Source: Thermoplasmata archaeon (GTDB lineage Archaea; Thermoplasmatota; Thermoplasmata; Thermoplasmatales; Thermoplasmataceae). From it: DNA of 64,000 nt. Positions 1 through 7,740 of the stretch are shown one piece after another (the first letter of the stretch is position 1; each line of letters starts with the position of its first letter). The notes beneath the pieces were generated by a model. The model saw nothing but the letters and a program-made list of their open reading frames with translations. It was not told the DNA's origin and did not search any database. The stretch covers positions 1 through 64,000 of the forward strand of contig JAJZJR010000011.1 of the NCBI GenBank assembly GCA_021810045.1. Reading direction: 5' to 3'. A program made the translations under genes and the position numbers.

Positions 1-53
1 ATTCGTTGTAGAGAGACCATATCCTTTTATTATCCCTCTTTCCATGAACTATT

Positions 54-81
54 GGGTTGTTGTTTTGCACAAACAACACCC
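54..81. other. imperfect hairpin at left edge
   Basis: Arms of 12 and 11 nt (54-65 and 71-81) pair with one bulged base around a TGCAC loop. No gene is visible in bases 1-149, so the hairpin may end a transcript entering from the left or be part of the upstream region of the gene at 170. Nothing else is recognisable there. Confidence 0.4.
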
Positions 82-169
82 ATCCTATTTTCAAGAAGAA
101 TTATTGCATGGTTATGCAACACAGTTCCACAACCAACAAAATTTAAATATTGACATCTTTTGATTTTAT

Positions 170-676
170 ATGGATATTCTGGGCAGCATTGACAATGCCA
201 GCCTTAAATCTTCTGAAGGGAAAAAGACAGTTTGCCACATTATTGTTACCTCAGAGAAACTCATTGTCGTTCGCGTTCTGGACAGGCACAAGGAAATTAT
301 TGAGCATCCTGCAGAAGGATCCAACTTTGGTGGCGGAACCAGAGGTTCATACTTTGCAGCTCAGATGCTACAGAAGCAGATGATCGACGACGCTTATAAA
401 CGTGGGAAAGAAATTGAAAACAATTTGGACGATTACATGAAATCAAACCCGGAAGGCCTGGAAATGATTCCATATGATGAAATAACAAAGGCGGTTCTTT
501 CCAAGGGCACACTCTTTTCCCTTCCAGGTCTGAAAGTTTTTACCAATAATAGTGAATTTGACTTCAGGCTTATACACAACAATTTTGAAAAATCAGGTAA
601 GTTGGACCCTGAAACATTCAATTCCTATTCCGATCCCCTGAGAAAAGCATTAGGGGAAAAACTGGAGATCAAATAG
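170..676 (+). CDS. hypothetical cytoplasmic protein, 168 aa
   Basis: I do not recognise this protein. It has no signal peptide or membrane segment. A glycine-rich patch (FGGGTRG, about residues 45-51) precedes a charged helical stretch and an alternating hydrophobic/polar C-terminal half. The pattern of short strands with a terminal helix could suit a PH-like fold, but that is only a guess. A TATA-like ATTTAAATA at about 141-149 lies 25 nt before the ATG, so the mRNA is probably leaderless, which supports this start over the overlapping frame that begins at 150. It stands alone; the next gene is convergent. Confidence 0.7.
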   Translation: MDILGSIDNASLKSSEGKKTVCHIIVTSEKLIVVRVLDRHKEIIEHPAEGSNFGGGTRGSYFAAQMLQKQMIDDAYKRGKEIENNLDDYMKSNPEGLEMIPYDEITKAVLSKGTLFSLPGLKVFTNNSEFDFRLIHNNFEKSGKLDPETFNSYSDPLRKALGEKLEIK

Positions 677-765
677 CGGTTTAGAACCAGACTCCAGGAT
701 AGTGGTACATATCCTTTTTACACCCTCAATCAAACTGGGATCTTTACCATAACTGGTTATTGGTG

Positions 766-785
766 TAAAGCACAATTGTGCTTTA
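766..785. terminator. 20-bp perfect palindrome between convergent genes
   Basis: TAAAGCACAATTGTGCTTTA reads the same on both strands and lies between the 3' ends of the genes ending at 676 (+) and 838 (-). Its position suggests a bidirectional terminator or mRNA 3'-end hairpin. A second, imperfect inverted repeat (ATAAC/GTTAT) lies just before it at about 749-760. A protein-binding site is the alternative. Confidence 0.4.
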
Positions 786-837
786 TGGCCCAATTGAATG
801 GGAAAACAAGTAGCCTTCAACCTTTATTCTCTCCACT

Positions 838-2010
838 CTATTTGTTGAGGATTGCCAGCGGATTGTACCATGAGAATGATATTGGGGTTGTGGTAAGCCA
901 CACATTGAGGACAGTCAGTTCATCCGGGGCGAATTCATTGGTGATGTAGTACCTGTGTGTAACCTGGTCGTATACTCCATAATCCGGGCTGCTGGATATG
1001 AAGCCCCGGGGATAACTGGAAGGTATGTTGCCCAGGTACTGGGTTTTGTTATACAGTACACTTAACCTGTTCCCGAGCACAAGAATGTAATTCGATGTCC
1101 CGTTCATGCATATGGCGGATATGAACGCATTTCCATTTGGAAAATTCCCAAATGTGGTACCCCCACCTGAGTCATTCAATTCCGCTACAGCTGTATAATT
1201 GTTGACAAACATGGAGTGGTACGCAGGAAAGTAGGTAATGTAAATTTCGCTCTTGGCAGGACTGGGTATAGTAGCGATTATCCTGTTACCCGGATCGATC
1301 ACAGTGATATTGTAATGGGCCTCATGCCTTTCGAGGGATGTGGTTAGTGCATATACATCATGGTTTGCAGGGTCATAAGCAAGGTCATGCTGAAAGAACA
1401 ACGCCAGACCTTCAACAGGTATAGTGGTTATTGTGGAGAAGCTGCTATTCATCACATGTATGGAATAATTTGTTGAAGAAGCCCCATAGAAATAATGATT
1501 GAATGGATCGTACAGAGAAGGAAATGCATTGAGAATGCCACTGAAATTTGAGACCTGGAGGCTGCTACCGTTAATCATCTGTGTTTCGTTCAGGAGGTAA
1601 TTCTCAAAGAATATGTCCCCATCCTCAGGATTATAGAATATGGGCGTGGTCTGAGGTATAGGCTGTGTTGTGTATGGTTGATAAAAGGGATTGTACTGTA
1701 TTGATTTCACCACTCTGTTGGTACCTGCATTGACCACGAATATGTTGCTCAAATTCTCTGTTGCGATGAGATTATGGCTGGAATCCAGTACTATATAGGT
1801 GGGTTCTCCAATTTGAACATTTGGGTTCTGTTGTGGAAAACTGTCGTTGATCAGCGTGTTGTTGCCGAGGAAAAGAGTCTTTTCACTATAATTCACAATA
1901 TGTCCGGGGTGGATGCCTGGTATGAAATAGGCAAGTGAAATGGTAACAAGTATGCCCACCACTGCAATGGTAGAAATTGTCTTCTTTCTTGCTCCATCTT
2001 TGCTGACCAT
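838..2010 (-). CDS. membrane-anchored extracellular beta-propeller-like protein
   Basis: The 390-residue protein starts with a basic segment and one hydrophobic helix (about residues 12-32), so it is probably anchored by its N terminus with the rest outside the cell. The exterior part is rich in N-x-S/T sequons, as expected of glycosylated surface proteins in acidophilic archaea. A motif like YDPxNxxxY recurs about every 50-60 residues (YNPEDG, YDPFNH, YDPANH, YDQVTH), the spacing of blades in YVTN/NHL-type beta-propellers. That supports a propeller used in binding, though no ligand can be inferred. It has no enzyme motif. The upstream region (2011-2158) is AT-rich with several TATA-like stretches. 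Confidence 0.75.
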   Translation of the reverse strand: MVSKDGARKKTISTIAVVGILVTISLAYFIPGIHPGHIVNYSEKTLFLGNNTLINDSFPQQNPNVQIGEPTYIVLDSSHNLIATENLSNIFVVNAGTNRVVKSIQYNPFYQPYTTQPIPQTTPIFYNPEDGDIFFENYLLNETQMINGSSLQVSNFSGILNAFPSLYDPFNHYFYGASSTNYSIHVMNSSFSTITTIPVEGLALFFQHDLAYDPANHDVYALTTSLERHEAHYNITVIDPGNRIIATIPSPAKSEIYITYFPAYHSMFVNNYTAVAELNDSGGGTTFGNFPNGNAFISAICMNGTSNYILVLGNRLSVLYNKTQYLGNIPSSYPRGFISSSPDYGVYDQVTHRYYITNEFAPDELTVLNVWLTTTPISFSWYNPLAILNK

Positions 2011-2158
2011 TGAATTTACCTCCCTAAGAACAGTGTGGGAATATAATCATTATACGTCTTAAATTATATATTTAATTTGTTCCTTGTTAATATCAGTTTT
2101 ACCATCAGACTGTAAATGACTTGAAATCCAGCTATTGTTTACCTATAGGTTATATATA

Positions 2159-2380
2159 GTGGAAGAAGAGATAACCACCATAAAACTCAAGAAATTTGCT
2201 GTACAGGAACTCAAAAATGTTAGACCATACCCTAGGGAAACATACAACGACATTATTCTTAGACTGATTACACAATCAAAAGAAACTGAAGAGTTGGGTA
2301 TTTTTGATCAGAATGCCCAGGAGACAAAAATGAATGAGTTCTGGAGCGAAGGAGACTATAGCGGTTTGGAAAATGCCTAG
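2159..2380 (+). CDS. antitoxin-like protein of a decayed toxin pair
   Basis: The 73-residue protein is a close paralogue of the one at 7519. The conserved N terminus (EEEITTI.LKK) places the start at the GTG at 2159, not at the upstream ATG at 2135, because the paralogue has the same GTG and the same AGGT(G/T)ATATATAGTGG context. It resembles short archaeal antitoxins found with MazF/PemK-like toxins. The toxin gene that should follow, overlapping its stop by 8 nt, is broken (2373-2554). This copy may therefore be a solitary antitoxin able to neutralise the paralogous toxin; that is inference. Confidence 0.7.
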   Translation: MEEEITTIKLKKFAVQELKNVRPYPRETYNDIILRLITQSKETEELGIFDQNAQETKMNEFWSEGDYSGLENA

Positions 2381-2554
2381 GCTGGAGAAGCAATTGTCAC
2401 TATAGTAAGGTTTGCTGATAGCGTAAACCCAAAAATTTGGCCTGCCCTATTGTTATTTGAAGAGCTTGGAAATATGGTGAAAGCAGGCATATCTATAAAT
2501 CTGAGAATGAAAGGAATTCCAATCACAAAGGCAGAAGGAGCTGCTCAAGATTGA
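2373..2554 (+). pseudogene. decayed MazF/PemK-like toxin
   Basis: The sequence matches the intact toxin gene at 7733 almost codon for codon for about 55 codons. One base is missing after the second codon (ATGCCTAGG against ATGCCTAAAG), and the match ends at a premature TGA at 2552. Restoring the frame gives the family core, including the RPALVLFEELGN-like segment, here with the Arg before PAL changed to Trp. The frameshift plus the truncation make a functional toxin very unlikely. Confidence 0.8.
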
Positions 2555-2559
2555 AGAAC

Positions 2560-2745
2560 TCAGATAGAAGTTGGAGAGTTTAGATTCCTTAATTTGCACA
2601 CAAATTTCCAATTTATGGGCTTGGGCACCAATGTTAAGGTAAAATGGCTTTCACCATACATTTCTTGATATTGTGCTTACAAGCTGTTCCTATGCCATAC
2701 GAAATAGTACTCAATCGATATTTGAACTGTTATTTTCCGTAGTGG
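2560..2745 (-). pseudogene. remnant A of an unknown gene also found at 5185 and 8027
   Basis: On the minus strand a piece around 2725-2681 encodes IEYYFVWHRNSL, matching IEYYFIWQKKCL of the longer remnant at 8027-8332. Nearer 2630-2560 short blocks equivalent to AHKLE and KLSNF follow in the same order. The frame is broken by stops and shifts. As at 8027, it lies convergent to and directly after the MazF-like locus. Confidence 0.55.
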
Positions 2746-2857
2746 GACATTGTATGTGCAGTCTCTTAAATTGTCTGTAGAAGTTTGATATGCGAGGGAT
2801 AGCTTGTTGAAAGAAATTTCAACTCACAAACTAAATAATGACATCACATAGAATCTT

Positions 2858-3235
2858 ATGTTCAAGAAAGTGGATTGCGTGAGAATAAATGTTCAGCATA
2901 TAGACAAAGCGCTTGAATTTTATCGATATAAACTAGGATTGGAGCTTGTTTGGAAGAAAGGATCGGATGAGGCAGGATTAAGGATGAGTGAGTCTGATTC
3001 AGAGATAGTACTAATCAAAGATGAGCTCGAATATCCAGAAGTGGACTTAACAGTTGAATCTGTAGAAAATTCTGTTAAAAAATTCGAAGAAGCTGGAGGT
3101 AAGGTAATAGTAAAACCTTTTGAAATCGCAATCGGAAAGTGTTCAGTTGTTGAAGATCCCTGGAAAAACAGGTTTGTCATATTGGATAATTCTAAAGGTT
3201 TACTGAAAGTTGATAAGGACAAGAATGTAGTATAG
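2858..3235 (+). CDS. VOC (glyoxalase/bleomycin-resistance fold) protein
   Basis: The 125-residue protein has the vicinal oxygen chelate layout. An N-terminal strand-helix unit (VRINVQHIDKALEFYRYKLG, residues 6-25) is followed by strands, and a second unit ends in VVEDPWKNRFVILDNS, the usual place of the closing strand. VOC proteins are metal-dependent lyases, dioxygenases or drug-sequestering proteins. The canonical His/Glu ligands are not all obvious, so a binding role is as likely as catalysis. It lies in the accessory region just before the decayed tRNA fragment at 3406, which fits cargo status. Confidence 0.75.
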   Translation: MFKKVDCVRINVQHIDKALEFYRYKLGLELVWKKGSDEAGLRMSESDSEIVLIKDELEYPEVDLTVESVENSVKKFEEAGGKVIVKPFEIAIGKCSVVEDPWKNRFVILDNSKGLLKVDKDKNVV

Positions 3236-3405
3236 AAAATATAAAAATTGGTGGAAATATGCCTAATTGATTTGCCTTGCTGATTTAATTAAGATTTTTT
3301 ACACAATTACTATTGCGTCAGCCTAACCTTGGTTTTCCTGACAACTTAAACTAAAGAAGGACCATTTTTCACTTTCTAGAAAAATCTTGTTTCAAAAAAT
3401 CTCCA

Positions 3406-3470
3406 AGAACTAACCATAAATATGGCAGGCCCGGAGAGGTTAGAGCTTCTATCCCACATATTAAGGGGTC
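3406..3470 (-). repeat. decayed copy of the tRNA-Lys 3'-half repeat
   Basis: Aligned without gaps to the repeat at 8863-8928, roughly 40 of 66 bases agree, including the block AGAACTAACCA outside the tRNA and ATTAAG in the anticodon loop. The T-arm no longer pairs. It stands in the same orientation as the three clear copies and bounds the methyltransferase segment on the left. The call rests on hand alignment. Confidence 0.45.
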
Positions 3471-3505
3471 ATCTTATGTGACTAGAAAATGTATAATAAA
3501 AGCTT

Positions 3506-4333
3506 ATGAAAGATCAGCACCCACGGTCATTTGAAGAAATCCTTGAGCTTGATGTGCCTATTTTCGAGGTCCAGGCGTGGTGGGGCTCGACAAAACACTT
3601 AGGTGGCCAGAAGGCAACGAACGAATTGCTCGCATTATGTCGCGTAGGCGAGCAAACCAAACTACTTGACGTTGGCTGCGGCGTGGGCATAACTTCATGC
3701 TATACAGCTAAGAAATACCATTGCTGTGTGACTGGTGTAGATATATCCTCCAACATGATTTACAGGGCGAGGGAAAGGGCAGAGAAGGAAAAAGTTCAGA
3801 ATATTGTTCAGTTTGAAACAGGAAGTGCATTGAACCTCCCATTTCCTGATAATACCTTTGATGCAGTCATTGCAGAATCTGTGCTTACATTCATTGGCGA
3901 CAAGAAACGAGCACTTCAGGAATGTTTAAGAGTAGCCAAACCTGGTGGCTATATAGGGATCAACGAAGCAAGCTGGCTAAAGGAACCTTCATCAAGAGAA
4001 ATGATCAATCATCTATCCATTGTCATTGGAGACGAGGCTGAAATACTTTCTCCTGAAGAATGGTGTAATATCTTCGAAGAAGTACACTTAAGGGAAATTA
4101 CTGTTGAAAGGTTTTTATTTGGGGGTGCCACAAGAGCTTATATGGCCAGTATCAGCCAGATTGGTGGTAAATACATCCCTAGAATATTCGGAAGGTTCTT
4201 TCTTGCATATGTTAGATATCCGGCGTTCAGGAGATATTTGCGGAAAATCCTGCTTTCAATTCCAAAAGACCTGTTTGTGTACTTGGGTTATGGCATATAT
4301 GTAGGCAGGAAATCAACATTTTTTAATTTCTGA
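3506..4333 (+). CDS. class I SAM-dependent methyltransferase
   Basis: The 275-residue protein has the AdoMet-binding motif LLDVGCGVGI at residues 53-62, an acidic residue ending the second strand (VTGVDIS), and the motif PFPDNTFDAVIAESVL further on. This is the Methyltransf_11/UbiE-like pattern acting on small molecules. The C-terminal third (about 200-275) is basic and hydrophobic and may contact membrane or a lipid substrate. The gene fills the segment between the decayed tRNA fragment and the clear fragment at 4388, with only about 55 nt from its stop to the fragment. The substrate is unknown. Confidence 0.85.
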   Translation: MKDQHPRSFEEILELDVPIFEVQAWWGSTKHLGGQKATNELLALCRVGEQTKLLDVGCGVGITSCYTAKKYHCCVTGVDISSNMIYRARERAEKEKVQNIVQFETGSALNLPFPDNTFDAVIAESVLTFIGDKKRALQECLRVAKPGGYIGINEASWLKEPSSREMINHLSIVIGDEAEILSPEEWCNIFEEVHLREITVERFLFGGATRAYMASISQIGGKYIPRIFGRFFLAYVRYPAFRRYLRKILLSIPKDLFVYLGYGIYVGRKSTFFNF

Positions 4334-4387
4334 ACTTCAACAAATTTTGGTAATTGAAAAGACTTACAGAACTAACTAGAGATTAAG

Positions 4388-4432
4388 CGGGTCCGGAGGG
4401 GTTCAAACCCCTGACCTATGTATTAAGAGTCC
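4388..4432 (-). repeat. tRNA-Lys(CUU) 3'-half fragment, copy 1
   Basis: On the minus strand the bases run from the 5' side of the anticodon stem (GGACTCTTAATAC) through the variable loop and T-arm to the acceptor 3' strand and discriminator G. D-arm and acceptor 5' strand are absent. About 22 nt beyond the tRNA 3' end are also shared with copy 3. One base in the anticodon stem differs from copies 2 and 3. It is probably an attachment-site remnant. Confidence 0.8.
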
Positions 4433-4465
4433 AACCAATGGAACATGAATATTACGGCTTTTCCA

Positions 4466-4876
4466 TTATTCTGACTTTATTCTCAACCCGATATTTGCTA
4501 TTTCTTTTTCCTTTTCTGAGAATTCCCGGTCAAAAGTTGTAAATTCATCTGCCTCAAGTATCATGCTGGCGGATAGATGCAAAAGGTCCAAAGTTTTCAT
4601 TCTTATCTTAACCGCAATTTCACTTGCGTTGCTGATGACCCTGTCCATGTCCACTTCCGGGACTTTGATATCAATTTCAGGCAAATAATCGGCAAAAGCT
4701 TCTATTTCATCCACACCCAAATCTGTGGTCCGGGAAAGAACAGATTTTAACTCCAAGACAGTCACTGGTGAAGTCACCATCTCACCACTATTTTTCAAGG
4801 CTTTCATTGCTCTCGCGTGATTAACATCTCTTTGGTTAAGAAATGAAATTATTACGTTTGTATCAATATACTTCAC
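4466..4876 (-). CDS. vapC: VapC-type PIN-domain toxin ribonuclease
   Basis: The 136-residue protein is a complete PIN domain with the acidic quartet in the expected places: D5 (YIDTN), E42 (VLELKS), D97 (TLDLLHL) and D116 (TFDREF). VapC toxins are Mg-dependent endoribonucleases that cut tRNA or rRNA and are held inactive by their VapB partner. The gene follows vapB with a single base between them, a typical co-translated pair. It lies in the segment between tRNA fragments 1 and 2, about 30 nt from fragment 1, and should share the vapB promoter. Confidence 0.9.
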   Translation of the reverse strand: MKYIDTNVIISFLNQRDVNHARAMKALKNSGEMVTSPVTVLELKSVLSRTTDLGVDEIEAFADYLPEIDIKVPEVDMDRVISNASEIAVKIRMKTLDLLHLSASMILEADEFTTFDREFSEKEKEIANIGLRIKSE

Positions 4877-4877
4877 T

Positions 4878-5129
4878 CTAATCTCTCTCTCGAATCGAAA
4901 TTTCTGACAGATCCTGAGGAAGCTCTGGAAGACCTTTTTCCTTCCATTTCTTGATAATAGCCCGGCTTTTCTCCTTTCTCTCTATGGTTTTTCTTGCATT
5001 TTGCATACCATTCTGCATAATCCATCTTAGGGCATCAGCCCTGTTGTTGGCTAAATTATATTTTATCAACTTGTCAATTAGATCGGAAGTGTTATCATCT
5101 ATTCTCACTGCGATAACATTTGATACCAT
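4878..5129 (-). CDS. vapB: VapB-type ribbon-helix-helix antitoxin
   Basis: The 83-residue protein has an N-terminal ribbon-helix-helix region (VIAVRIDDNTSDLIDKLIK, residues 5-23, followed by a helix with ALRWIMQNGM) and a charged C-terminal tail of the kind that wraps the PIN toxin. It should bind VapC and repress its own promoter. The start ATG at 5129 sits about 25 nt after a TATA-like TTTATACGG, so the mRNA is probably leaderless. Two CATATG boxes lie exactly between the TATA box and the start. Confidence 0.88.
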   Translation of the reverse strand: MVSNVIAVRIDDNTSDLIDKLIKYNLANNRADALRWIMQNGMQNARKTIERKEKSRAIIKKWKEKGLPELPQDLSEISIRERD

Positions 5130-5142
5130 ATGTTTTCATATG
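5127..5142 (-). promoter_or_regulatory. vapBC operator: two CATATG boxes
   Basis: CATATG occurs at 5127-5132 and 5137-5142, exactly 10 bp apart, so both face the same side of the helix. They lie between a TATA-like box (about 5147-5155) and the vapB start, the right place for binding by an RHH antitoxin. Confidence 0.55.
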
Positions 5143-5184
5143 TTTACACCGTATAAATTCTTTTTTCATATTTTGCCATAACTC

Positions 5185-5262
5185 CTTCCTTATGGCTGTC
5201 TGTCCCTCTGTTTCCGTTTTAGGCTTTTCTTTTGCCATGAATAATAATTCATCATCGAATCA
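5185..5262 (-). pseudogene. remnant B of the unknown gene at 8027
   Basis: On the minus strand the bases encode NYYSWQKKSLK and then, after small shifts, QTAIRKEL-like sequence, matching EYYFIWQKKCLK and QTAIRKEI of the remnant at 8027-8332. At DNA level the block TCCTTATGGCTGTCTGT is identical in both. Stops interrupt the frame. It lies directly upstream of vapBC. The rest of 5263-5443 shows nothing recognisable. Confidence 0.55.
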
Positions 5263-5443
5263 AAATGTTTGAATCCAACTATTACTTCTTGAACTTCTCG
5301 AACTTGTCTATAATAAACTGAACTCGATTGTAGACCACCAAGTCTATCAAGCATGCAATGGTTCCTCTCATTGGCTTCCTGGTGTAATTCCCGGCAAAAT
5401 CATTACCTGGAGTTGAGATCCCGGAGCTAAATGAGGGACAAGG

Positions 5444-5908
5444 TTGAAGTTCAAAATTCGGAAAATGGAGAAAGATGAAGCTTTCCAGATTTCAGAGTGG
5501 CATTATGAAGAGCCCTACTCGTTTTATGATTTCAGGTCAGACCTGGAAGATGCAAAGGAATTCCTTGATTTCAGTAACAGACCTGAGGGCAAGTACTTCT
5601 CAGTTGTTGATGAATCGGGAGGCCTTGTTGGGTTCTATGAGCTGACCCACAAGGGCAACAGCATAGAAATTGGGTTGGGCATGCGGCCTGACCTGACTGG
5701 CAAAGGCATAGGGTTAGCATATGTAAGGGCGGGGATCGAATTCATACAGGAAACATTTTCACCTGAAATCCTGACACTGTTTGTTCTCTCTTCCAACATG
5801 AGAGCCCGGGTTGTGTATGAAAGAGCCGGGTTCAAAAATGTCAGAACCCTCATGATAGAAAATGACCTTGGAAAGAATGAATTCGTTGAGATGCATCTGA
5901 GACTATAA
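5444..5908 (+). CDS. GNAT-family N-acetyltransferase
   Basis: The 154-residue protein shows the GNAT core: an N-terminal strand (MKFKIRKMEKDEAFQISEWH), a central strand with VVDESGGLVGFYEL, the acetyl-CoA pyrophosphate loop region IGLGMRPDLTGKGIGLAYV (about residues 76-94, matching the Q/RxxGxG/A pattern) and the C-terminal VVYERAGFKNV motif. Such enzymes transfer an acetyl group from acetyl-CoA to an amine; this layout resembles RimI-like and small-molecule acetyltransferases. The start is a TTG. It is cargo of the segment between tRNA fragments 1 and 2, ending about 200 nt before fragment 2. Confidence 0.85.
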   Translation: MKFKIRKMEKDEAFQISEWHYEEPYSFYDFRSDLEDAKEFLDFSNRPEGKYFSVVDESGGLVGFYELTHKGNSIEIGLGMRPDLTGKGIGLAYVRAGIEFIQETFSPEILTLFVLSSNMRARVVYERAGFKNVRTLMIENDLGKNEFVEMHLRL

Positions 5909-6104
5909 CCACTTAATTTTCCTTGCCATATGGGTCATGTTTAATCGTGGTTGAAGCAGCCTCTTCCACCCAGATTGATCCAACCAGTTTACCAGAATTA
6001 ATCAGGAAATCAATATTTCACCGTATTTCGTGTCTGATTCACCCCCTTTCTTCCACAATTCAGAGTAAGAGACGACTGCTTTCTCAAACTAATCAGAGAT
6101 TAAG

Positions 6105-6149
6105 CGGGCCCGAGGGGGTTCGAACCCCCGACCTATGGATTAAGAGTCC
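6105..6149 (-). repeat. tRNA-Lys(CUU) 3'-half fragment, copy 2
   Basis: It has the same extent as copies 1 and 3, from GGACTCTTAATCC in the anticodon arm to the discriminator base. The T-arm is intact (GGGGG TTCGAAC CCCCT). The acceptor strand reads CGGGCCC instead of CGGACCC, so its original partner sequence may have differed. No D-arm or acceptor 5' strand exists to the right. Confidence 0.8.
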
Positions 6150-6359
6150 TAATCACTTCTGGAAGCACTTCTGACTGATTTGTCCAACGATTATTACATG
6201 GCAATGAGTTATCAAAGTTAAGCGAAAAATGAGTTGAAAATTCAGTTAGAGTTGTCGAAAAGGTATCCTTCTACAAAAATTTGAACCTTCCTTGGTGCGT
6301 AATAAAGTTTCTAAGAAAATTCGAGATTGTTCACAAGTATGAATTGCACAGTCACGGCT

Positions 6360-6389
6360 AAAGGCAGAAATTATTACAAGTCTGCCTTT
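6360..6389. terminator. 9-bp hairpin followed by T-run
   Basis: AAAGGCAGA (6360-6368) pairs with TCTGCCTTT (6381-6389) over a 12-nt loop and is followed by TT on the plus strand. It stands upstream of the gene at 6441 with no clear gene before it, so it may end a short plus-strand RNA from 6180-6360 or act in the leader region. The rest of 6150-6440 shows no gene. Confidence 0.4.
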
Positions 6390-6440
6390 TAATTTATGCA
6401 CAAATATTAATTAAGGTAAATATCGTTAGATACTATAGGA

Positions 6441-7205
6441 ATGAGTGGACTTAAGCACAAGAAATCAGTTCTCGCCGTTGCAGTCATACTTGTACTATTG
6501 ATAGTCATTCTAGCGACCTTCGATGGAAATGGGATGGAAAGAACCTTCAGGAATCTTCTCAATCCCGTTAGTTCAACTTCCGTTTCCTCATCTGTTAATT
6601 ACAGTGGCAATTTTTCCCTCTATTCCTATGGTTACACAGACAACTTCCCCACAGCTTATGCCAACACTTCAATATCCTCATCAGGTCATGAAGGTTCTTC
6701 ACTTAATATCTCGATAAAACCTACCATCATCAAGAACGGAACATACATAGCATATTACGAGACTCCCAATGGCACGGAGATTACAGCTCCAGGCGCATAC
6801 ATATTTCTGAATATTACCGTTACCGGTTCCCTTTCAACTAATTTGGTACCATCACAGTTAAAGATTGCTTTTGCATACAATGGGACAAAAACTGAGTACC
6901 CTGTCCAGACATTAAATGAATTGTTGAGTGCTTCAAGCGGACAACTAACGTTTGATAACATCTCTCCTTTGTATGCCTACCCATATGCCCAAGGATATGT
7001 GAAAAGTTATGCCGTATACTCATTCAAAAACCTCAGTTCCTCCTCGATGTTTCACTTCTCCTATCAGTTGACAAATGCAGCAGTAATGGACTTCGCAGAG
7101 AATATTGGGAGTTGGCATAACATCACTGTTTCAGCCAACATCTATGGGCTCAGTAAGGTTATCTCCGCATCCACAACTTATTCTTTCTTTTGGGAATCAA
7201 CGTAA
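6441..7205 (+). CDS. secreted or membrane-anchored surface protein, unknown function
   Basis: The 254-residue protein begins with a basic stretch and a strong hydrophobic helix (about residues 9-27, AVAVILVLLIVILATF), followed by a Ser/Thr/Asn-rich extracellular part with many N-x-S/T sequons and beta-rich periodicity. It has no enzymatic motif and no C-terminal anchor. I do not recognise a family. It occupies the left part of the segment between tRNA fragments 2 and 3, suggesting the mobile segment brought its own surface protein. Confidence 0.7.
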   Translation: MSGLKHKKSVLAVAVILVLLIVILATFDGNGMERTFRNLLNPVSSTSVSSSVNYSGNFSLYSYGYTDNFPTAYANTSISSSGHEGSSLNISIKPTIIKNGTYIAYYETPNGTEITAPGAYIFLNITVTGSLSTNLVPSQLKIAFAYNGTKTEYPVQTLNELLSASSGQLTFDNISPLYAYPYAQGYVKSYAVYSFKNLSSSSMFHFSYQLTNAAVMDFAENIGSWHNITVSANIYGLSKVISASTTYSFFWEST

Positions 7206-7353
7206 TAGTGACCTAACTCAATTGAAACGTGTGAAAGACCTATCAATGAAAATTTGGAGTATCTTTTTCTCACCCTATCAAACAGGCATTTTCCAACATA
7301 GTCCGGTCTCAAAAATTTTGTGACAGTTTATATACGGCGGGATAATAATTATC

Positions 7354-7497
7354 ATGCAAGTTAGTACAAAAGTCGTGAGCATAAGGCTCAGCATTGAAAA
7401 TGTTGAGATGGCAAGGAAATCTAATGTGAATTTATACCATCGGGCTAATTCCTGTTTGAACCATCTACAGAAACTATTAATGCATAGTATACTATAG
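7354..7497 (+). CDS. 47-aa ribbon-helix-helix-like protein
   Basis: An open frame of 47 codons starts at the ATG at 7354. Residues 5-12 (TKVVSIRL) look like the DNA-contacting strand of a ribbon-helix-helix protein, followed by helix-forming sequence (SIENVEMARKSNVNLYHRA). A TATA-like TTTATATAC at about 7327-7335 lies some 22-25 nt before the ATG, fitting leaderless expression. The gene ends 22 nt before the start of the antitoxin at 7519, whose likely TATA box overlaps its 3' end. It may be a regulator of the downstream toxin pair or the orphan antitoxin of a lost toxin. Confidence 0.55.
   Translation: MQVSTKVVSIRLSIENVEMARKSNVNLYHRANSCLNHLQKLLMHSIL
7484..7495. promoter_or_regulatory. palindrome in the toxin-antitoxin promoter
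   Basis: ATAGTATACTAT is a perfect 12-bp palindrome about 25 nt before the GTG start at 7519. It therefore covers the expected TATA position and is well placed for autorepression by the antitoxin. It overlaps the end of the small gene at 7354. Confidence 0.4.
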
Positions 7498-7518
7498 TAT
7501 CCATATAGGTGATATATA

Positions 7519-7740
7519 GTGGAGGAAGAGATAACCACCATACAGCTTAAGAAATCGGTTGTGCAGGCACTCAAGAATGTTAAAAGATACCCTCGGGAAA
7601 CATACAATGAGATTATTCTCAGGCTCATTGCCGAAGCAAAAGAAACTGAGGAGTTGGGCATTTTTGTACAGAAAGCCCAGGAGACCAAAATGAAAGAACT
7701 CTGGAGTGAAGGGGACTACAGCGGTTGGGAAAATGCCTAA
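7519..7740 (+). CDS. antitoxin paired with MazF/PemK-like toxin
   Basis: The 73-residue protein is mostly charged and helical, with a start at GTG preceded by an AGGTGAT ribosome-binding-like stretch. Its sequence is nearly colinear with the paralogue at 2159. The stop overlaps the toxin start by 8 nt (7733-7740), the usual tight coupling of toxin-antitoxin pairs. No RHH or AbrB motif is obvious, so the DNA-binding mode is unclear. The antitoxin role is inferred from size, overlap and the MazF-like partner. Confidence 0.75.
   Translation: MEEEITTIQLKKSVVQALKNVKRYPRETYNEIILRLIAEAKETEELGIFVQKAQETKMKELWSEGDYSGWENA

Noticed and set aside
5923-6174. 83-codon plus-strand open frame
   Set aside because: It reads through the tRNA fragment at 6105 and has no promoter, ribosome-binding site or domain.
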